DNA of 64,000 nucleotides from Hyphomicrobiales bacterium (GCA_900469475.1 UBXG01000005.1:310001-374000), one strand, 5' to 3'. Positions 1 through 8,405 are shown, counted from the first letter of the stretch. Program-made: numbers and translations. The notes: generated by a model not told the origin, from the sequence alone.

Positions 1-90
1 CTGAGTGCTTGCACACCCGGCGAGAGCGCCGCACATCATTGCCGACAAGGCAACGCTGCGCTTCAGGCTGGGAAATCCGATCGTTACCAT
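1..90 (-). CDS. N-terminus of a lipoprotein (partial, runs off the left edge)
   Basis: Thirty codons are visible on the minus strand from an ATG at 90 to the window edge. They read as a lipoprotein signal peptide: a basic N-region (LKRS near residues 9-12), a hydrophobic stretch, and a lipobox LAGC around residues 23-26 followed by ASTQ. The product would be secreted and lipid-anchored in the envelope. The mature domain lies outside the window, so no function can be given. The upstream region at 91-180 carries a tandem direct repeat that may control it. The frame and lipobox are seen directly; that it is a real gene is inferred. Confidence 0.6.
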   Translation of the reverse strand, partial: MVTIGFPSLKRSVALSAMMCGALAGCASTQ

Positions 91-128
91 TCTGTCACTT
101 TCGAAAAAACCAAACCTAATTTCGATGC

Positions 129-167
129 AATTCGGCCACAGGACCGCCAAATTCGGTCACAGGATCG
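129..167. promoter_or_regulatory. Tandem 18-bp direct repeat, 21-bp period
   Basis: Two copies of AATTCGGYCACAGGAYCG lie at 129-146 and 150-167. They differ only by two C/T changes and are spaced exactly two helical turns apart. They sit 40-80 bp upstream of the minus-strand lipoprotein start, where an activator would bind. The spacing suggests a response regulator or similar factor binding in tandem, but no regulator is identified. Confidence 0.5.
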
Positions 168-224
168 ATAAAATTATGAATCCCCATTAACCTATCCGTG
201 ATCGCCTCGCAACCCTGCACCGCC

Positions 225-860
225 TCAGGCGGCCATCCGGCGGTATCCGGCGGTCACTGCACCGGCTGCAATCAGCAGGGTTCCCCCCGTTCTGTTAACA
301 GCGCGTTGCACGCTTGCCTTGCGGATGAAGCCGCGTGCCATATCGGCGACGAAGACGTAAATAAGCGAATTCAAGGCCGCTAAAGTGAGGAAAGTTGCCT
401 CTAGAATAAGCGTTTGCTGAAGAAATGGCTTCGACATGTCGAGAAATTGCGGAACGAAGGCAATAAAGAAGACGATGCTCTTCGGGTTGAGGGCGGTCAC
501 AACGTATGAGTGTAAGAGAATTTTTAACGGTTTTTCCTCTGGGAGATTGTCGTTGTCGCCCATCGGTCCCGTCACAATAGGGGCTCTCCAGAGCTTGATT
601 CCGAGGAAAACGAGATAGGCTGCGCCGATCAGCTTCAGAATTGTGAATAGTGTCGCTGAAGTGGCAAGGAGGGCGCCGAGACCGGCGAGCGAAGCGGTCA
701 TTGCCGTGAAATCGCCAAGCGTGACGCCAGTCACCGTTGCCAGCGCCGTCTTGCGGCCGTGGCCTAGTGCATAGGATATGACGAGGAGAATGGTCGGGCC
801 TGGTATGGCCAGCATAATGCAGGATGCGGCGGCGAAAGCGAGCCAGGTTTCGATGGACAT
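225..860 (-). CDS. LysE/RhtB-family amino-acid exporter
   Basis: The 211-residue protein has about six hydrophobic segments and the family's N-terminal signature, with IPGPTILLVISYALGHG at about residues 19-35. This matches the LysE/RhtB translocators, inner-membrane exporters of amino acids or homoserine lactone-like compounds. Length is typical (about 205-215). The ATG at 860 follows a strong GGAGG seven bases upstream. It lies downstream of pfp on the same strand, 118 bp away, with a perfect 15-bp inverted repeat at 945-959 between them. The substrate cannot be told from sequence. Confidence 0.85.
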   Translation of the reverse strand: MSIETWLAFAAASCIMLAIPGPTILLVISYALGHGRKTALATVTGVTLGDFTAMTASLAGLGALLATSATLFTILKLIGAAYLVFLGIKLWRAPIVTGPMGDNDNLPEEKPLKILLHSYVVTALNPKSIVFFIAFVPQFLDMSKPFLQQTLILEATFLTLAALNSLIYVFVADMARGFIRKASVQRAVNRTGGTLLIAAGAVTAGYRRMAA

Positions 861-944
861 GGAATCCTCCCTAATTCCTATTTCGCCGCCAGCAAAGACA
901 TCGGATTAGCGATCCGTCAACCGCTTGATTGACAATCGGGCCGC

Positions 945-959
945 CTGATTATCAATCAG
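945..959. promoter_or_regulatory. 15-bp perfect inverted repeat upstream of the LysE-type gene
   Basis: CTGATT-ATC-AATCAG is a perfect dyad about 85 bp upstream of the exporter start and 20 bp after the pfp stop. It has no T tract, so an operator is more likely than a terminator. The related motif TTGATTGACAATC lies just to its left. Confidence 0.3.
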
Positions 960-978
960 TCCGTTGATCACAGATCTA

Positions 979-2190
979 TCAGGCCTGTGTGTATTTCTGG
1001 CCGATATGGTCCATGACCTCGGCGAACCAGGGAGTGGAGGTATCGAAGGCCTTGCCGCCCTTGATGCGCGGAAACTCGATGACGCGTAGCTTGCCGCCCT
1101 GACCTTCATCATGGCCGGTGACGCCTGATACTTTGTTGAGAGCACTTTCCACGGCGAGATCGACCATGCCCTGGATCAGGCGAAGGTCCTCGGCGTTTGC
1201 CGGCGCGGAGCGTGCAAAATAGCCCGACTTCTGCACCATCGAGCGTTCGGCGCCGATGATGGCTGCGAATTGCTTCTGGAACCAGCCGCCGACATTGATG
1301 GTGTCGATCTTTACGTGACCGAATGCATCGCGCTTGACGGTTTCGCCGGCTGCTTCGCGCTCGGCGACGATCGCGTCGAGGCCCGCGCCTTCCGAAACGA
1401 ACAACGTCACCTGGCCGGTCTTTTCCATGTTAGTGCGCAGGCGTTCGCCTTCAGCCTCGATGTCGAAGACCATTTCCGGCAGATAGAGGCCGTCGATGCG
1501 CTTCAAATCGGCATTCATCATGAAGCCTTCGACATATTCGTTGGCGCTGGTCTTCTGAATGTAGGCGCGCGCGGTTGCAGCGGTCAGCCAGCCACAGTGG
1601 CGGCCCATCACTTCATGGATGACGAGGGTCTTTGGGGCCGCGGTCTGTTCGTTGCTGACATTGTCGAAGAAGTCGGCACCGACTTCGGCAGCCGTCCAGG
1701 CGCCGAGAGACTGGCGGATCGGCACGACGTCGTTGTCAACGGTTTTCGGCAGGCCGACAACGGTCAGATCGTAGCCATTGGCGCCAAGATAGGCGGCGAG
1801 ATCGGCGGCCGTCGTATTGGTGTCGTCGCCGCCGATCGTGTGAAGAATGGTCACGCCGTCGGACGCCAGCCGCTCGGCTGCGACGCGCAGCGGGTTTTCG
1901 CCTTCCTTGACCAGGCCGCGCTTGACGCAATCGGCGATGTTGGTGAGCTTGACGCGGCTGTTGCCGATCGGCGAGCCGCCGTATCGATGCAGCAGGTAGG
2001 CCTTTTCGCGCATGGCCGGCGTCACTTCGATGCTGTCTCCCAGCAGAACTCCCTGGTAGCCGGAACGATAAGCGATTATGCCGAGGTCAGGTGCCACATC
2101 GCTATAGCGCTGAATCAGCCCGCCAACGGCAGACGAAAGGCAGGGCGCCAGTCCGCCTGCAGTGAGCATTGCGACTTTCTGTTTGGCCAT
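979..2190 (-). CDS. pfp: Pyrophosphate--fructose 6-phosphate 1-phosphotransferase
   Basis: This is a 403-residue PfkA-superfamily enzyme interconverting fructose 6-phosphate and fructose 1,6-bisphosphate in the cytoplasm. GGDD at residues 120-123 replaces the ATP-type GGDG; the extra Asp is the accepted marker of PPi dependence. PKTVDND (148-154) supplies the catalytic base region, and MGRHCGW (about 195-201) the sugar-phosphate site. The ATG at 2190 is chosen over the in-frame ATG at 2211 because AAGGAGG lies six bases upstream and the protein then begins MAKQKVAMLTAGG. It is transcribed away from the TerB/J-domain gene. Rhizobia rely on Entner-Doudoroff catabolism, so a reversible, gluconeogenic role is plausible. 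Confidence 0.93.
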   Translation of the reverse strand: MAKQKVAMLTAGGLAPCLSSAVGGLIQRYSDVAPDLGIIAYRSGYQGVLLGDSIEVTPAMREKAYLLHRYGGSPIGNSRVKLTNIADCVKRGLVKEGENPLRVAAERLASDGVTILHTIGGDDTNTTAADLAAYLGANGYDLTVVGLPKTVDNDVVPIRQSLGAWTAAEVGADFFDNVSNEQTAAPKTLVIHEVMGRHCGWLTAATARAYIQKTSANEYVEGFMMNADLKRIDGLYLPEMVFDIEAEGERLRTNMEKTGQVTLFVSEGAGLDAIVAEREAAGETVKRDAFGHVKIDTINVGGWFQKQFAAIIGAERSMVQKSGYFARSAPANAEDLRLIQGMVDLAVESALNKVSGVTGHDEGQGGKLRVIEFPRIKGGKAFDTSTPWFAEVMDHIGQKYTQA

Positions 2191-2462
2191 GGAGATCCTC
2201 CTTGCAGTCATGCTGCGTCATTTCAGTGGTTGCGGTGGGAATGGATGCGACAGGCGGACATGGGTGTAAAGTAAAGAATTTAAGAAATCCGCGGTTTGTT
2301 TCGCCCCCAAAGGCCGGATAGGACGCTTGGCTGGTTGCTCGCAATGCAGCATCATTACCAAATTGTGAAAAGTGTTTTCGCCCTTGCGACGAATGGACTG
2401 CTTGCAATGGCAACTATTATTTGATCAAGGTGTTCTACTGTTTAGTGGATATCGAGACCGGC

Positions 2463-3173
2463 ATGTCGTTCTGGGAAAAATTGCTGAATGCTATCGGTAG
2501 CACTGCCGGCAATGCCCTGTCGGCGGTCGTCGAGGCCATTCGCACTGTCTTTGAAGGCGATCCGGAAACGCGCCGCAAGGTGGCGTTTTCCGTTGCTATA
2601 ATCGCCCTGTCCGCCAAGATGGCGAAGGCAGACGGCGTGGTCACGGAAAACGAGGTCAACGCATTCCGCGAGATCTTCGAATTTCCGCCCGATCAAGCGA
2701 AAAATGTCGCTCGTCTCTATAATCTGGCGCGCCAGGATGTGGCCGGTTACGAAGCCTATGCGGAGCGGCTGTCCTCCCTTTGCGAAACCTGCACGGAGAA
2801 TTGCCCGGTGCTGGAGGATGTGCTCGATGGTCTCTTCCATATCGCCAAGGCTGATGGCCTGATTCATGAGAAGGAAATGGCCTTTCTTCAGCATGTCGCC
2901 GAAATCTTCCATATGAGCGAGGGGCGGTTCGAGCAGATCATGGCGCGCCATGTCAATGTTGGCGGCCGCGATCCCTACAAGGTGCTCGGCGTCTCCCGTC
3001 AGGACGATTTTCCGACGATTCGCCGCCGCTACCATGGCCTCGTCTATGAGAACCATCCGGATCGCCTCATGTCGCGTGGGGTGCCGGAAGAGTTCCATGC
3101 CATCGCCAACGAGCGCATGGCGGCTCTGAATGCGGCTTACGCCGAGATCGAGAAAGAACGCCGCGCAGCATGA
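2463..3173 (+). CDS. TerB/J-domain (DjlA-like) co-chaperone
   Basis: This 236-residue protein has two parts. Residues about 35-160 form a helical TerB-like domain with acidic repeats (KADGVVTENE and KADGLIHEKE). The C-terminal 65 residues are a J-domain (DPYKVLGV ... HPDRL), whose HPD tripeptide stimulates DnaK ATPase. The order matches DjlA, but no N-terminal membrane anchor is obvious. The ATG at 2463 is preferred; an in-frame TTG at 2421 would add 14 residues of poor quality. Its stop overlaps the amidase start, so the two are translationally coupled, which hints at a shared envelope role. Confidence 0.85.
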   Translation: MSFWEKLLNAIGSTAGNALSAVVEAIRTVFEGDPETRRKVAFSVAIIALSAKMAKADGVVTENEVNAFREIFEFPPDQAKNVARLYNLARQDVAGYEAYAERLSSLCETCTENCPVLEDVLDGLFHIAKADGLIHEKEMAFLQHVAEIFHMSEGRFEQIMARHVNVGGRDPYKVLGVSRQDDFPTIRRRYHGLVYENHPDRLMSRGVPEEFHAIANERMAALNAAYAEIEKERRAA

Positions 3174-3931
3174 GTGCATTCAAGGCCGATTTCGCTCGCG
3201 CCCATGTGCAGCCTTCGCCGAACCATGGCGAGAGGCGAGATGGGCGTCGGCCTGATATCATCCTTTTGCACTATACCGGCATGGGCACGGCTGAGGGCGC
3301 TCTCGATTGGCTCTGTCGTGCGGAGAGCCAGGTTTCCAGTCATTATTTCGTCTTCGAGGATGGGCGCGTCATGCAGCTTGTCCCAGAAGGGCGCCGAGCG
3401 TGGCATGCGGGCAAGAGCTCGTGGCATGGCGAGACCGATATCAATTCATCGTCGATCGGCATCGAGGTTGCCAATGCCGGCCATCCCGGCGGACTGCCTG
3501 AATTCCCCGATGCGCAGATCGAGGCGGTGATCGAACTGTGTCGCGATTGCGGCCAACGCTGGGCAATCGCGCCTGAACGGGTGCTTGGACACTCCGATGT
3601 TGCCCCTGTGCGCAAGGTCGATCCGGGTGAGAAATTCCCCTGGGCGCGGCTGGCTGCGGCCGGTGTCGGGCACTGGGTTGAGCCGGCTTCGATCACCGGC
3701 GGACGGTTCTTCCAGAAGGGTGATGTGGGACAGCCGATCGAAGCCTTGCAGTCAATGCTGTCGCTCTATGGCTACAGCACTGAAATAAATGGCGAATTCT
3801 CGGAAAAGCTGAAGGGCGACGTCGAAGCCTTTCAGCGCCATTTCCGGCAGGAGCGCGTGGACGGCATCGCCGACTTTTCGACGATCGATACGCTTCACCG
3901 CCTACTGGCCGCGTTGCCCGGCTATTCGTGA
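3170..3931 (+). CDS. N-acetylmuramoyl-L-alanine amidase with peptidoglycan-binding domain
   Basis: This is a 253-residue Amidase_2 (PGRP-like) zinc amidase that cleaves the MurNAc-L-Ala bond. LLHYTGM near residue 35 and HSDVAP with KVDPG near residues 144-155 provide the zinc ligands and catalytic residues seen in AmiD/AmpD enzymes. A C-terminal PG_binding_1 domain (about 185-250, QPIEALQSMLSLYGY onward) targets the wall. No classical signal peptide is seen, so periplasmic delivery is uncertain and a cytoplasmic AmpD-like recycling role is possible. The ATGA overlap with the upstream J-domain gene places both in one operon. Confidence 0.9.
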   Translation: MSAFKADFARAHVQPSPNHGERRDGRRPDIILLHYTGMGTAEGALDWLCRAESQVSSHYFVFEDGRVMQLVPEGRRAWHAGKSSWHGETDINSSSIGIEVANAGHPGGLPEFPDAQIEAVIELCRDCGQRWAIAPERVLGHSDVAPVRKVDPGEKFPWARLAAAGVGHWVEPASITGGRFFQKGDVGQPIEALQSMLSLYGYSTEINGEFSEKLKGDVEAFQRHFRQERVDGIADFSTIDTLHRLLAALPGYS

Positions 3932-3957
3932 ATTCGTTCCATCCTGTCATGGGTGTT

Positions 3958-3971
3958 TATAGCCGGCTATA
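3958..3971. repeat. 14-bp perfect palindrome TATAGCCGGCTATA
   Basis: This is a perfect even palindrome 26 bp after the amidase stop and 228 bp before the lytic transglycosylase. It has no T tract. It could be an operator in the transglycosylase promoter region or part of its long leader. Function is not known. Confidence 0.35.
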
Positions 3972-4198
3972 GATGCAAAAACGCGTAACACCCTGCTACG
4001 CCATAGCTTTTCCCTATTATTTCCGCATTGCATTGGTCTAACGGCGCTCGCTGAACGGCGGTCGCGCCGTCTGGGTTTGTGTGTCGCGCGGCCGTAGACG
4101 ACTAATGGGGACTGTGCACTCCGGCGGCTCTTTTTGCCTCCAGCCGGACGTGATGGCTTTGGCTATCCGCGGTCCCACCCCTGGAGACAAAAGACTAC
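3972..4198 (+). other. Long, structured-looking 5' leader of the lytic transglycosylase gene
   Basis: About 225 bp without a supportable ORF separates the amidase from the transglycosylase. The stretch can fold into several helices, for example TCCGGC (4121-4126) with GCCGGA (4143-4148) around a loop that includes CTCTTTTTGCC. No known riboswitch consensus was recognised. The fold is a reading by eye. Confidence 0.3.
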
Positions 4199-4756
4199 AT
4201 GAAAAATTTGATTGTTGCGGCTGTGGCATGCATGGGCGTGCTGCTGATGGGATATGATTGCGCCTCTGCGGGCGAGCGCCACGCAAAGCAGAAAACTGTT
4301 CCTCTCAAGATCGTCAGCCGCACTACCGGCTTCCCGGTTCCCAATGTTCCCGTCGAATTGCGCGATGCAGAGACCTCCTTCGCACGGCAAAATCGCTACT
4401 CCGTATTGATTGCCAAATATGCCAAGCAGAACGGCGTTGCAGTTGAACTCGCGACTGCCGTCATCCGGATCGAAAGCAATTTCAATCCGAAAACTCGTGG
4501 AAGCGCAGGCGAAATCGGCCTTATGCAGATCAAGCCGGCGACCGCCAAGCTGATGGGCTATACGGGTCGCGCCCAGGGGCTCTACGATCCTGAAACGAAC
4601 ATCAAGTTCGGCATGAAATATCTCGCCATGGCGCAGGATCTTGGCGGCGGACCGACCTGCAACACCATCCTCAAATACAATGCCGGCCATGGCGCCACGC
4701 GCATGAACCCGATCTCGAAGCGCTATTGCGGCAAGGTGCTTGCACTTCTGGACTGA
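4199..4756 (+). CDS. Secreted SLT-domain lytic transglycosylase
   Basis: This 185-residue protein starts with a signal peptide (residues 1-25, ending near ASAGE). The rest is an SLT fold: IRIESNFNP (about residues 88-96) carries the catalytic Glu, GEIGLMQIKPATA follows, and the NAGHGATR/YCGKV motif closes the domain. It would cut glycan strands in the periplasm to form anhydro-MurNAc ends. The length is that of short single-domain SLT enzymes (VirB1-like). It follows an amidase, so this corner of the window handles peptidoglycan turnover. The start is followed by a Lys-rich N-region as expected for export. Confidence 0.92.
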   Translation: MKNLIVAAVACMGVLLMGYDCASAGERHAKQKTVPLKIVSRTTGFPVPNVPVELRDAETSFARQNRYSVLIAKYAKQNGVAVELATAVIRIESNFNPKTRGSAGEIGLMQIKPATAKLMGYTGRAQGLYDPETNIKFGMKYLAMAQDLGGGPTCNTILKYNAGHGATRMNPISKRYCGKVLALLD

Positions 4757-4833
4757 CATCCAAGCCAGGATTCGGGTAGGGCGGAATCGCTTTCCGTGCT
4801 ATCGAAACCGCGACTATCGGTGAGGGTTACGGT

Positions 4834-6027
4834 ATGGCAGCGGATTTCAGGTTCATCGTCGTCGGTCGAGGCATGATGGGGGCAGCGGCTGCCCGTCACC
4901 TGGCCAGACAAACCGACGGCATCGCCGTTATCGGGCCGGATGAACCTGAAGATCGCGCCAATCACCACGGTGTTTTCGGCAGTCATTATGACGAGGGCCG
5001 CATCACCCGCACGATCGATCCGGATACGGATTGGGCTCGTCTCGCAAACCGTTCGATCGGCCGTTATGCGGATATCGAACGAGATAGCGGCATTCAATTA
5101 TATACCCCGGTCGGCTGCCTTGTTGTAGGGCCGAAGCGGGGTGGTGAAATAGCTTATGTCGGTGATGTCGTAGAAGCGGCCAGGCGGCTCGGCGTGCAAA
5201 CCAATATTCTCGATGATGCCGAACTCAAGGTGAAGTTTCCCTTTTTCTCCTTCGCATCGGGAAGCGAAGGGGTTTTCGAACCGCGTGGGGCCGGCCACAT
5301 CAGCCCGCGCCGGCTCGTCAAGGCACAATCCCTGCTGGCGGAAAAGGCCGGCGCGCGGGTCATCAAGCAGACGGCGCTATCGATCCGCGACGAGGGCGGC
5401 CTAGCTGTCGTGACGACCGCCGAGGGAGAGACATTCAGCGCCGAAAAGATATTGCTCGCCGCCGGCGGTTTCTCCATTGCCGAGAATCTCTTGCCGCGAC
5501 CTGTTGAGATGAAAGTTTATGGCCGCACGGTCACCTTCTTCGAAGTGAGCGAGACGGAAGCCGAAGCCCTTTCCGGCATGCCGTCGCTGATATCCAAGGC
5601 AGCCGATGATGTGGACAGCATCTATATGCTGCCGCCGATCCGCTATCCGGACGGCAAATATTACATGAAGATCGGTGGCGATCCCGATGATCTGCAATTC
5701 ACGACCGAGACGGAGCTGCGTGCCTGGTTCCGCACGGCCGGTCGCGACAAGGCGCGCGAGCATCTGGTGCGCATATTCCACGGGCTAGTCCCAGGCGTCA
5801 GACGGCCACCGGCTTTCACCAATTCCTGTGCCGTTTCCTATTCGCCATCGGGTTATCCGATGATCGGCTACACCTCTTCGCCACGCGTGGCGGTTCTGAC
5901 GGGCGGCTGTGGCATGGCCGCCAAGAGCTCCGATGAAATCGGCCGGCTCGGGGCGGAACTGCTGCTTACAGGTCGAATCAAGGATGAAGGCTACGGCACG
6001 GATTTCTCAGCGTATTTCCGCAATTGA
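4834..6027 (+). CDS. FAD-dependent oxidoreductase, sarcosine/N-methylamino acid oxidase-like
   Basis: This 397-residue member of the DAO family has an N-terminal Rossmann motif (VVGRGMMGAAAARHLA, about 9-24), with Gly-X-Gly-X-X-Gly for the FAD ADP moiety. The C-terminal GGCGMAAKSSDEIGRL resembles the flavin-contact segment of monomeric sarcosine oxidase and N-methyl-L-tryptophan oxidase. It would oxidise a secondary or primary amino acid to an imine with H2O2 release. The covalent-flavin Cys context differs enough that the exact substrate cannot be named. It stands alone between the transglycosylase and rnpB. Confidence 0.8.
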   Translation: MAADFRFIVVGRGMMGAAAARHLARQTDGIAVIGPDEPEDRANHHGVFGSHYDEGRITRTIDPDTDWARLANRSIGRYADIERDSGIQLYTPVGCLVVGPKRGGEIAYVGDVVEAARRLGVQTNILDDAELKVKFPFFSFASGSEGVFEPRGAGHISPRRLVKAQSLLAEKAGARVIKQTALSIRDEGGLAVVTTAEGETFSAEKILLAAGGFSIAENLLPRPVEMKVYGRTVTFFEVSETEAEALSGMPSLISKAADDVDSIYMLPPIRYPDGKYYMKIGGDPDDLQFTTETELRAWFRTAGRDKAREHLVRIFHGLVPGVRRPPAFTNSCAVSYSPSGYPMIGYTSSPRVAVLTGGCGMAAKSSDEIGRLGAELLLTGRIKDEGYGTDFSAYFRN

Positions 6028-6054
6028 CATCCGCTCTTCACAAACCAGCATATT
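6024..6054 (+). promoter_or_regulatory. Candidate rnpB promoter
   Basis: A consensus -35 TTGACA lies at 6024-6029, overlapping the oxidoreductase stop. The best -10-like sequence, GCATAT at 6048-6053, is 18 bp away. This would start transcription about 25 bp before the first P1 base of RNase P RNA. The -10 is poor, so this is tentative. Confidence 0.4.
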
Positions 6055-6083
6055 TCGGTGGCAATTGCCGGCGGTCTCGGTTA

Positions 6084-6497
6084 ATGAGCCTGTGCCAGTT
6101 GGCTGGGCAGCCGCGCTTCATCAATGCCGAAAGGCGATGGGGTGAGGAAAGTCCGGGCTCCACGGAAACACGGTGCCGGATAACGTCCGGCGGGGGCAAC
6201 CTCAGGGAAAGTGCCACAGAAAGCAAACCGCCCGATTTTCGGATCGGGTAAGGGTGAAAGGGTGGGGTAAGAGCCCACCGCGTCTCTGGCAACAGCGACG
6301 GCACGGAAAACCCCACCGGGAGCAAAACCGAATAGAGATGACACGGAGCGCGCGAGCGCTCCAGCCTGTTTCCGGGCCGGTCATCCGGGTGGGTTGCATG
6401 AGGCGTCGCGTAAGCGCCGTCCCAGATGAATGGCTGCCACGTTCCGGCCTTGGCCGGAGCCATACAGAACCCGGCTTACAGGCCAACTGGCAAATCA
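6084..6497 (+). ncRNA. rnpB: RNase P RNA (class A)
   Basis: This is the catalytic RNA that trims tRNA 5' leaders. P1 pairs 6093-6103 (TGCCAGTTGGC) with 6482-6492 (GCCAACTGGCA). The universally conserved block GAGGAAAGTCCGGGCTCC starts at 6144, and the partner block ending GAACCCGGCTTACAGG sits just before the 3' P1 strand. The P4-forming segments, ACAGAAAGCAAACCGCC and the GGTAAGGGTGAAAGGGT region, are also present. Length is about 410 nt, normal for alphaproteobacteria. The ends are estimated from P1 and may be off by several bases. Confidence 0.95.
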
Positions 6498-6655
6498 TCG
6501 CGTCACTTCGAGCGGCGCGTCCAACGCTTCCGCCAACTAATTTTCGAAGCTGTCGAATGCCTTGAATTTCAGGGTTTCCGGGCCTGACGAGCGAAGGTTT
6601 TAACCTGTGAAAACAATCCGTTTCGGGACGTATCCTGAAGCCGATCCTAACCTTT

Positions 6656-6669
6656 CGTTAAACTTAACG
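6656..6669. promoter_or_regulatory. Inverted repeat CGTTAA-AC-TTAACG with CtrA-like half-sites
   Basis: This is a perfect dyad. With the preceding CTAAC it also reads CTAA-N7-TTAA, one base from the CtrA consensus TTAA-N7-TTAA. A sister dyad (CATTAA-CC-TTAATG) lies upstream of ddl-ftsQAZ at 23623. Control by the cell-cycle regulator CtrA is inferred. Confidence 0.4.
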
Positions 6670-6690
6670 TCTTATGAATATTCAGGCTGT

Positions 6691-6709
6691 GGCCACGTCT
6701 GACGTGGCC
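6691..6709. repeat. Hairpin GGCCACGT-CTG-ACGTGGCC
   Basis: This is an 8-bp GC-rich stem with a 3-nt loop and no following T tract, about 215 bp upstream of mraZ. It may be an operator or a leader structure. Confidence 0.35.
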
Positions 6710-6812
6710 TCATCCCATTGACGCCCATATGGTCCCATGGTATCCCAAAAGAACACTGCACAAGGGCAAATCAGAGCCCAATCATCGCAAAGCCATGGTC
6801 GCTCCTGTTCTG

Positions 6813-6832
6813 GGAGTGTCGAAGGGGTGTCG
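6813..6832 (+). promoter_or_regulatory. Possible MraZ-binding direct repeat
   Basis: GGAGTGTCG (6813-6821) and GGGGTGTCG (6824-6832) form a direct repeat with an 11-bp period, about 90 bp upstream of mraZ. MraZ proteins bind short G-rich direct repeats with roughly 10-bp period in front of their own gene. The position fits autoregulation; the match to a known consensus is loose. Confidence 0.3.
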
Positions 6833-6923
6833 GCTCTTTCGGCTTGCGAAGCTGTGTCCGATTTTGGCTGTGCCTGTAAGCGAGTAGCGGCTTGCGGGTC
6901 ATGGGGAACGGGTGTTTCGCGTC

Positions 6924-7364
6924 ATGAACCGATTCCTGTCGAATGCGACCAACCGGATCGATGCCAAGGGGCGGGTTTCCGTTCCTGCGGCGTTTCGTTC
7001 CGTGCTGGCCGAGCGCAATATCCAGGAGCTGTACTGCTTTCAGGATTTTGTGTTTCCGGCAATCAGTATCGGCGGTCTCGATCTGCTCGATCGCTTCGAG
7101 CGGCAGATTGCGGCGGACGATCCGTTTTCGCCGGCGGCGAACCAGATGTCGCTCCTCATTCACGGGGGCGGGGTCTTCATGAAGCTCGATGCGGAAGGGC
7201 GGTTGATGGTCACGGATTTCATTCGCGACTTCACTGGAATCGCAAGCGAAGTGACCTTTGTCGGTCGGGCGGATCATTTTCAATTATGGCGACCGGAGGC
7301 CTTCCTGGCCTTGCAGTCGCAGGCACGAGAGGAGCGCAGGCTGGCGGGCAGGCGCTCGGAATAG
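6924..7364 (+). CDS. mraZ: Transcriptional regulator MraZ
   Basis: This is a small DNA-binding protein of the SpoVT/AbrB fold that heads dcw clusters and controls them. Residues begin [20 protein letters not shown], the canonical first swapped-hairpin motif, and a second copy follows ([17 protein letters not shown]). The ATG at 6924 gives 146 residues; an in-frame GTG at 6912 would add four residues (MFRV) and cannot be excluded. It ends 14 bp before rsmH, so the two are cotranscribed. Confidence 0.95.
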   Translation: MNRFLSNATNRIDAKGRVSVPAAFRSVLAERNIQELYCFQDFVFPAISIGGLDLLDRFERQIAADDPFSPAANQMSLLIHGGGVFMKLDAEGRLMVTDFIRDFTGIASEVTFVGRADHFQLWRPEAFLALQSQAREERRLAGRRSE

Positions 7365-7378
7365 AGCGGGGAAACGGA

Positions 7379-8404
7379 ATGGCGGCGAATTCAGGCGGAG
7401 GTTCTTCTGATGCCGGTGGCGGACCGGTTCGCCACATTCCGGTTCTTCTTTCCGAGGTGTTGGAGGCGCTGGCTCCGGCGCCCGGCAAGATCATCCTCGA
7501 TGGAACGTTCGGGGCTGGCGGCTATACGTCCGCCATTCTTAATGCCGGCGCCGATGTAATCGCGCTTGATCGCGATCCGACGGCAATTGCGGCGGGGCAG
7601 GCGCTCGTTTCCGCCCATGCCGGCCATCTCAAACTCATTCAATCGCAGTTTTCTCGGCTGGCCGAGCATGCGCCTGAAGGCGGCCTTGATGGCGTCGTGC
7701 TCGATATCGGCGTCTCCTCCATGCAGATCGACGAGGCGGAGCGTGGGTTCTCCTTCAACAAAAACGGTCCGCTCGACATGCGCATGTCGGCAAGCGGCGT
7801 ATCGGCTGCCGATGTCGTCAACCGTGCAAAGCTTGCCGATCTCATTCGCATTTTTGTGTTTCTAGGTGAGGAAAAGCAGGCGCCGCGTATCGCGCATGCG
7901 ATCGAGAAGCGGCGTGCGGAAGCCCCTTTCGTGACCACCCGCGATCTGGCAGGTCTGATCGAGGTCGTCACGCCGCGAAAGGCGAAGGATAAGATCCATC
8001 CTGCGACGCGGGTTTTTCAGGCTCTGCGCATTTTCGTCAACGACGAGCTCGGTGAGCTGGCTCAGGCATTGTTCGCAGCCGAGCGCGCCCTCAAGCCGGG
8101 TGGGCGTCTTGTCGTCGTAACCTTCCATTCGCTGGAAGACCGGATCGTCAAGAAGTTCTTCGCCGATCGCTCGGGCCGAGCTGTTGGGTCGCGTCATATG
8201 CCTATCGTAACCGAGCGGCCCGCCACCTTCGAGCCGGTCGGCAAGTCGATGATTTCTGCGAGCGATGCAGAGGCGGAAGTCAATCCGCGCGCTCGTTCGG
8301 CCAAGTTGCGTGCGGGGGTTCGCACCTTGGCTCCGGCGGAGGCGGCAGATCTTTCGATCTTCGATCTGCCCAGTCTCGCCAGTCTTGGAAAGCTTGGGGG
8401 CTAA
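7379..8404 (+). CDS. rsmH: 16S rRNA (cytosine(1402)-N4)-methyltransferase
   Basis: This SAM-dependent enzyme (341 residues) methylates N4 of C1402 in the ribosomal P site. The SAM-binding GTFGAGGYT (about 45-53) and the family signatures [18 protein letters not shown] and [14 protein letters not shown] are present. The frame is open back to 6737, but homology starts at MAANSGGG... (7379), preceded by AGCGGGGA as ribosome binding site. It lies 14 bp after mraZ and 1 bp before ftsL. Confidence 0.95.
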   Translation: MAANSGGGSSDAGGGPVRHIPVLLSEVLEALAPAPGKIILDGTFGAGGYTSAILNAGADVIALDRDPTAIAAGQALVSAHAGHLKLIQSQFSRLAEHAPEGGLDGVVLDIGVSSMQIDEAERGFSFNKNGPLDMRMSASGVSAADVVNRAKLADLIRIFVFLGEEKQAPRIAHAIEKRRAEAPFVTTRDLAGLIEVVTPRKAKDKIHPATRVFQALRIFVNDELGELAQALFAAERALKPGGRLVVVTFHSLEDRIVKKFFADRSGRAVGSRHMPIVTERPATFEPVGKSMISASDAEAEVNPRARSAKLRAGVRTLAPAEAADLSIFDLPSLASLGKLGG

Positions 8405-8405
8405 A

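Larger units (their letters stand above)
6498..6923. other. Promoter region of the dcw cluster
   Basis: No convincing gene lies here; an open frame from 6737 is the upstream extension of the rsmH frame running across mraZ. The stretch holds the dyad CGTTAA-AC-TTAACG (6656-6669), which includes a CtrA-like CTAA-N7-TTAA (6648-6662 region), and a 19-bp near-perfect hairpin at 6691-6709. It also holds a GGRGTGTCG direct repeat at 6813-6832 that could be an MraZ binding site. Confidence 0.5.

Noticed and set aside
6737-7378. A 214-codon N-terminal extension of rsmH overlapping mraZ
   Set aside because: The RsmH family starts near MAANSGGG; the extension lies over mraZ in another frame and has no homology features.
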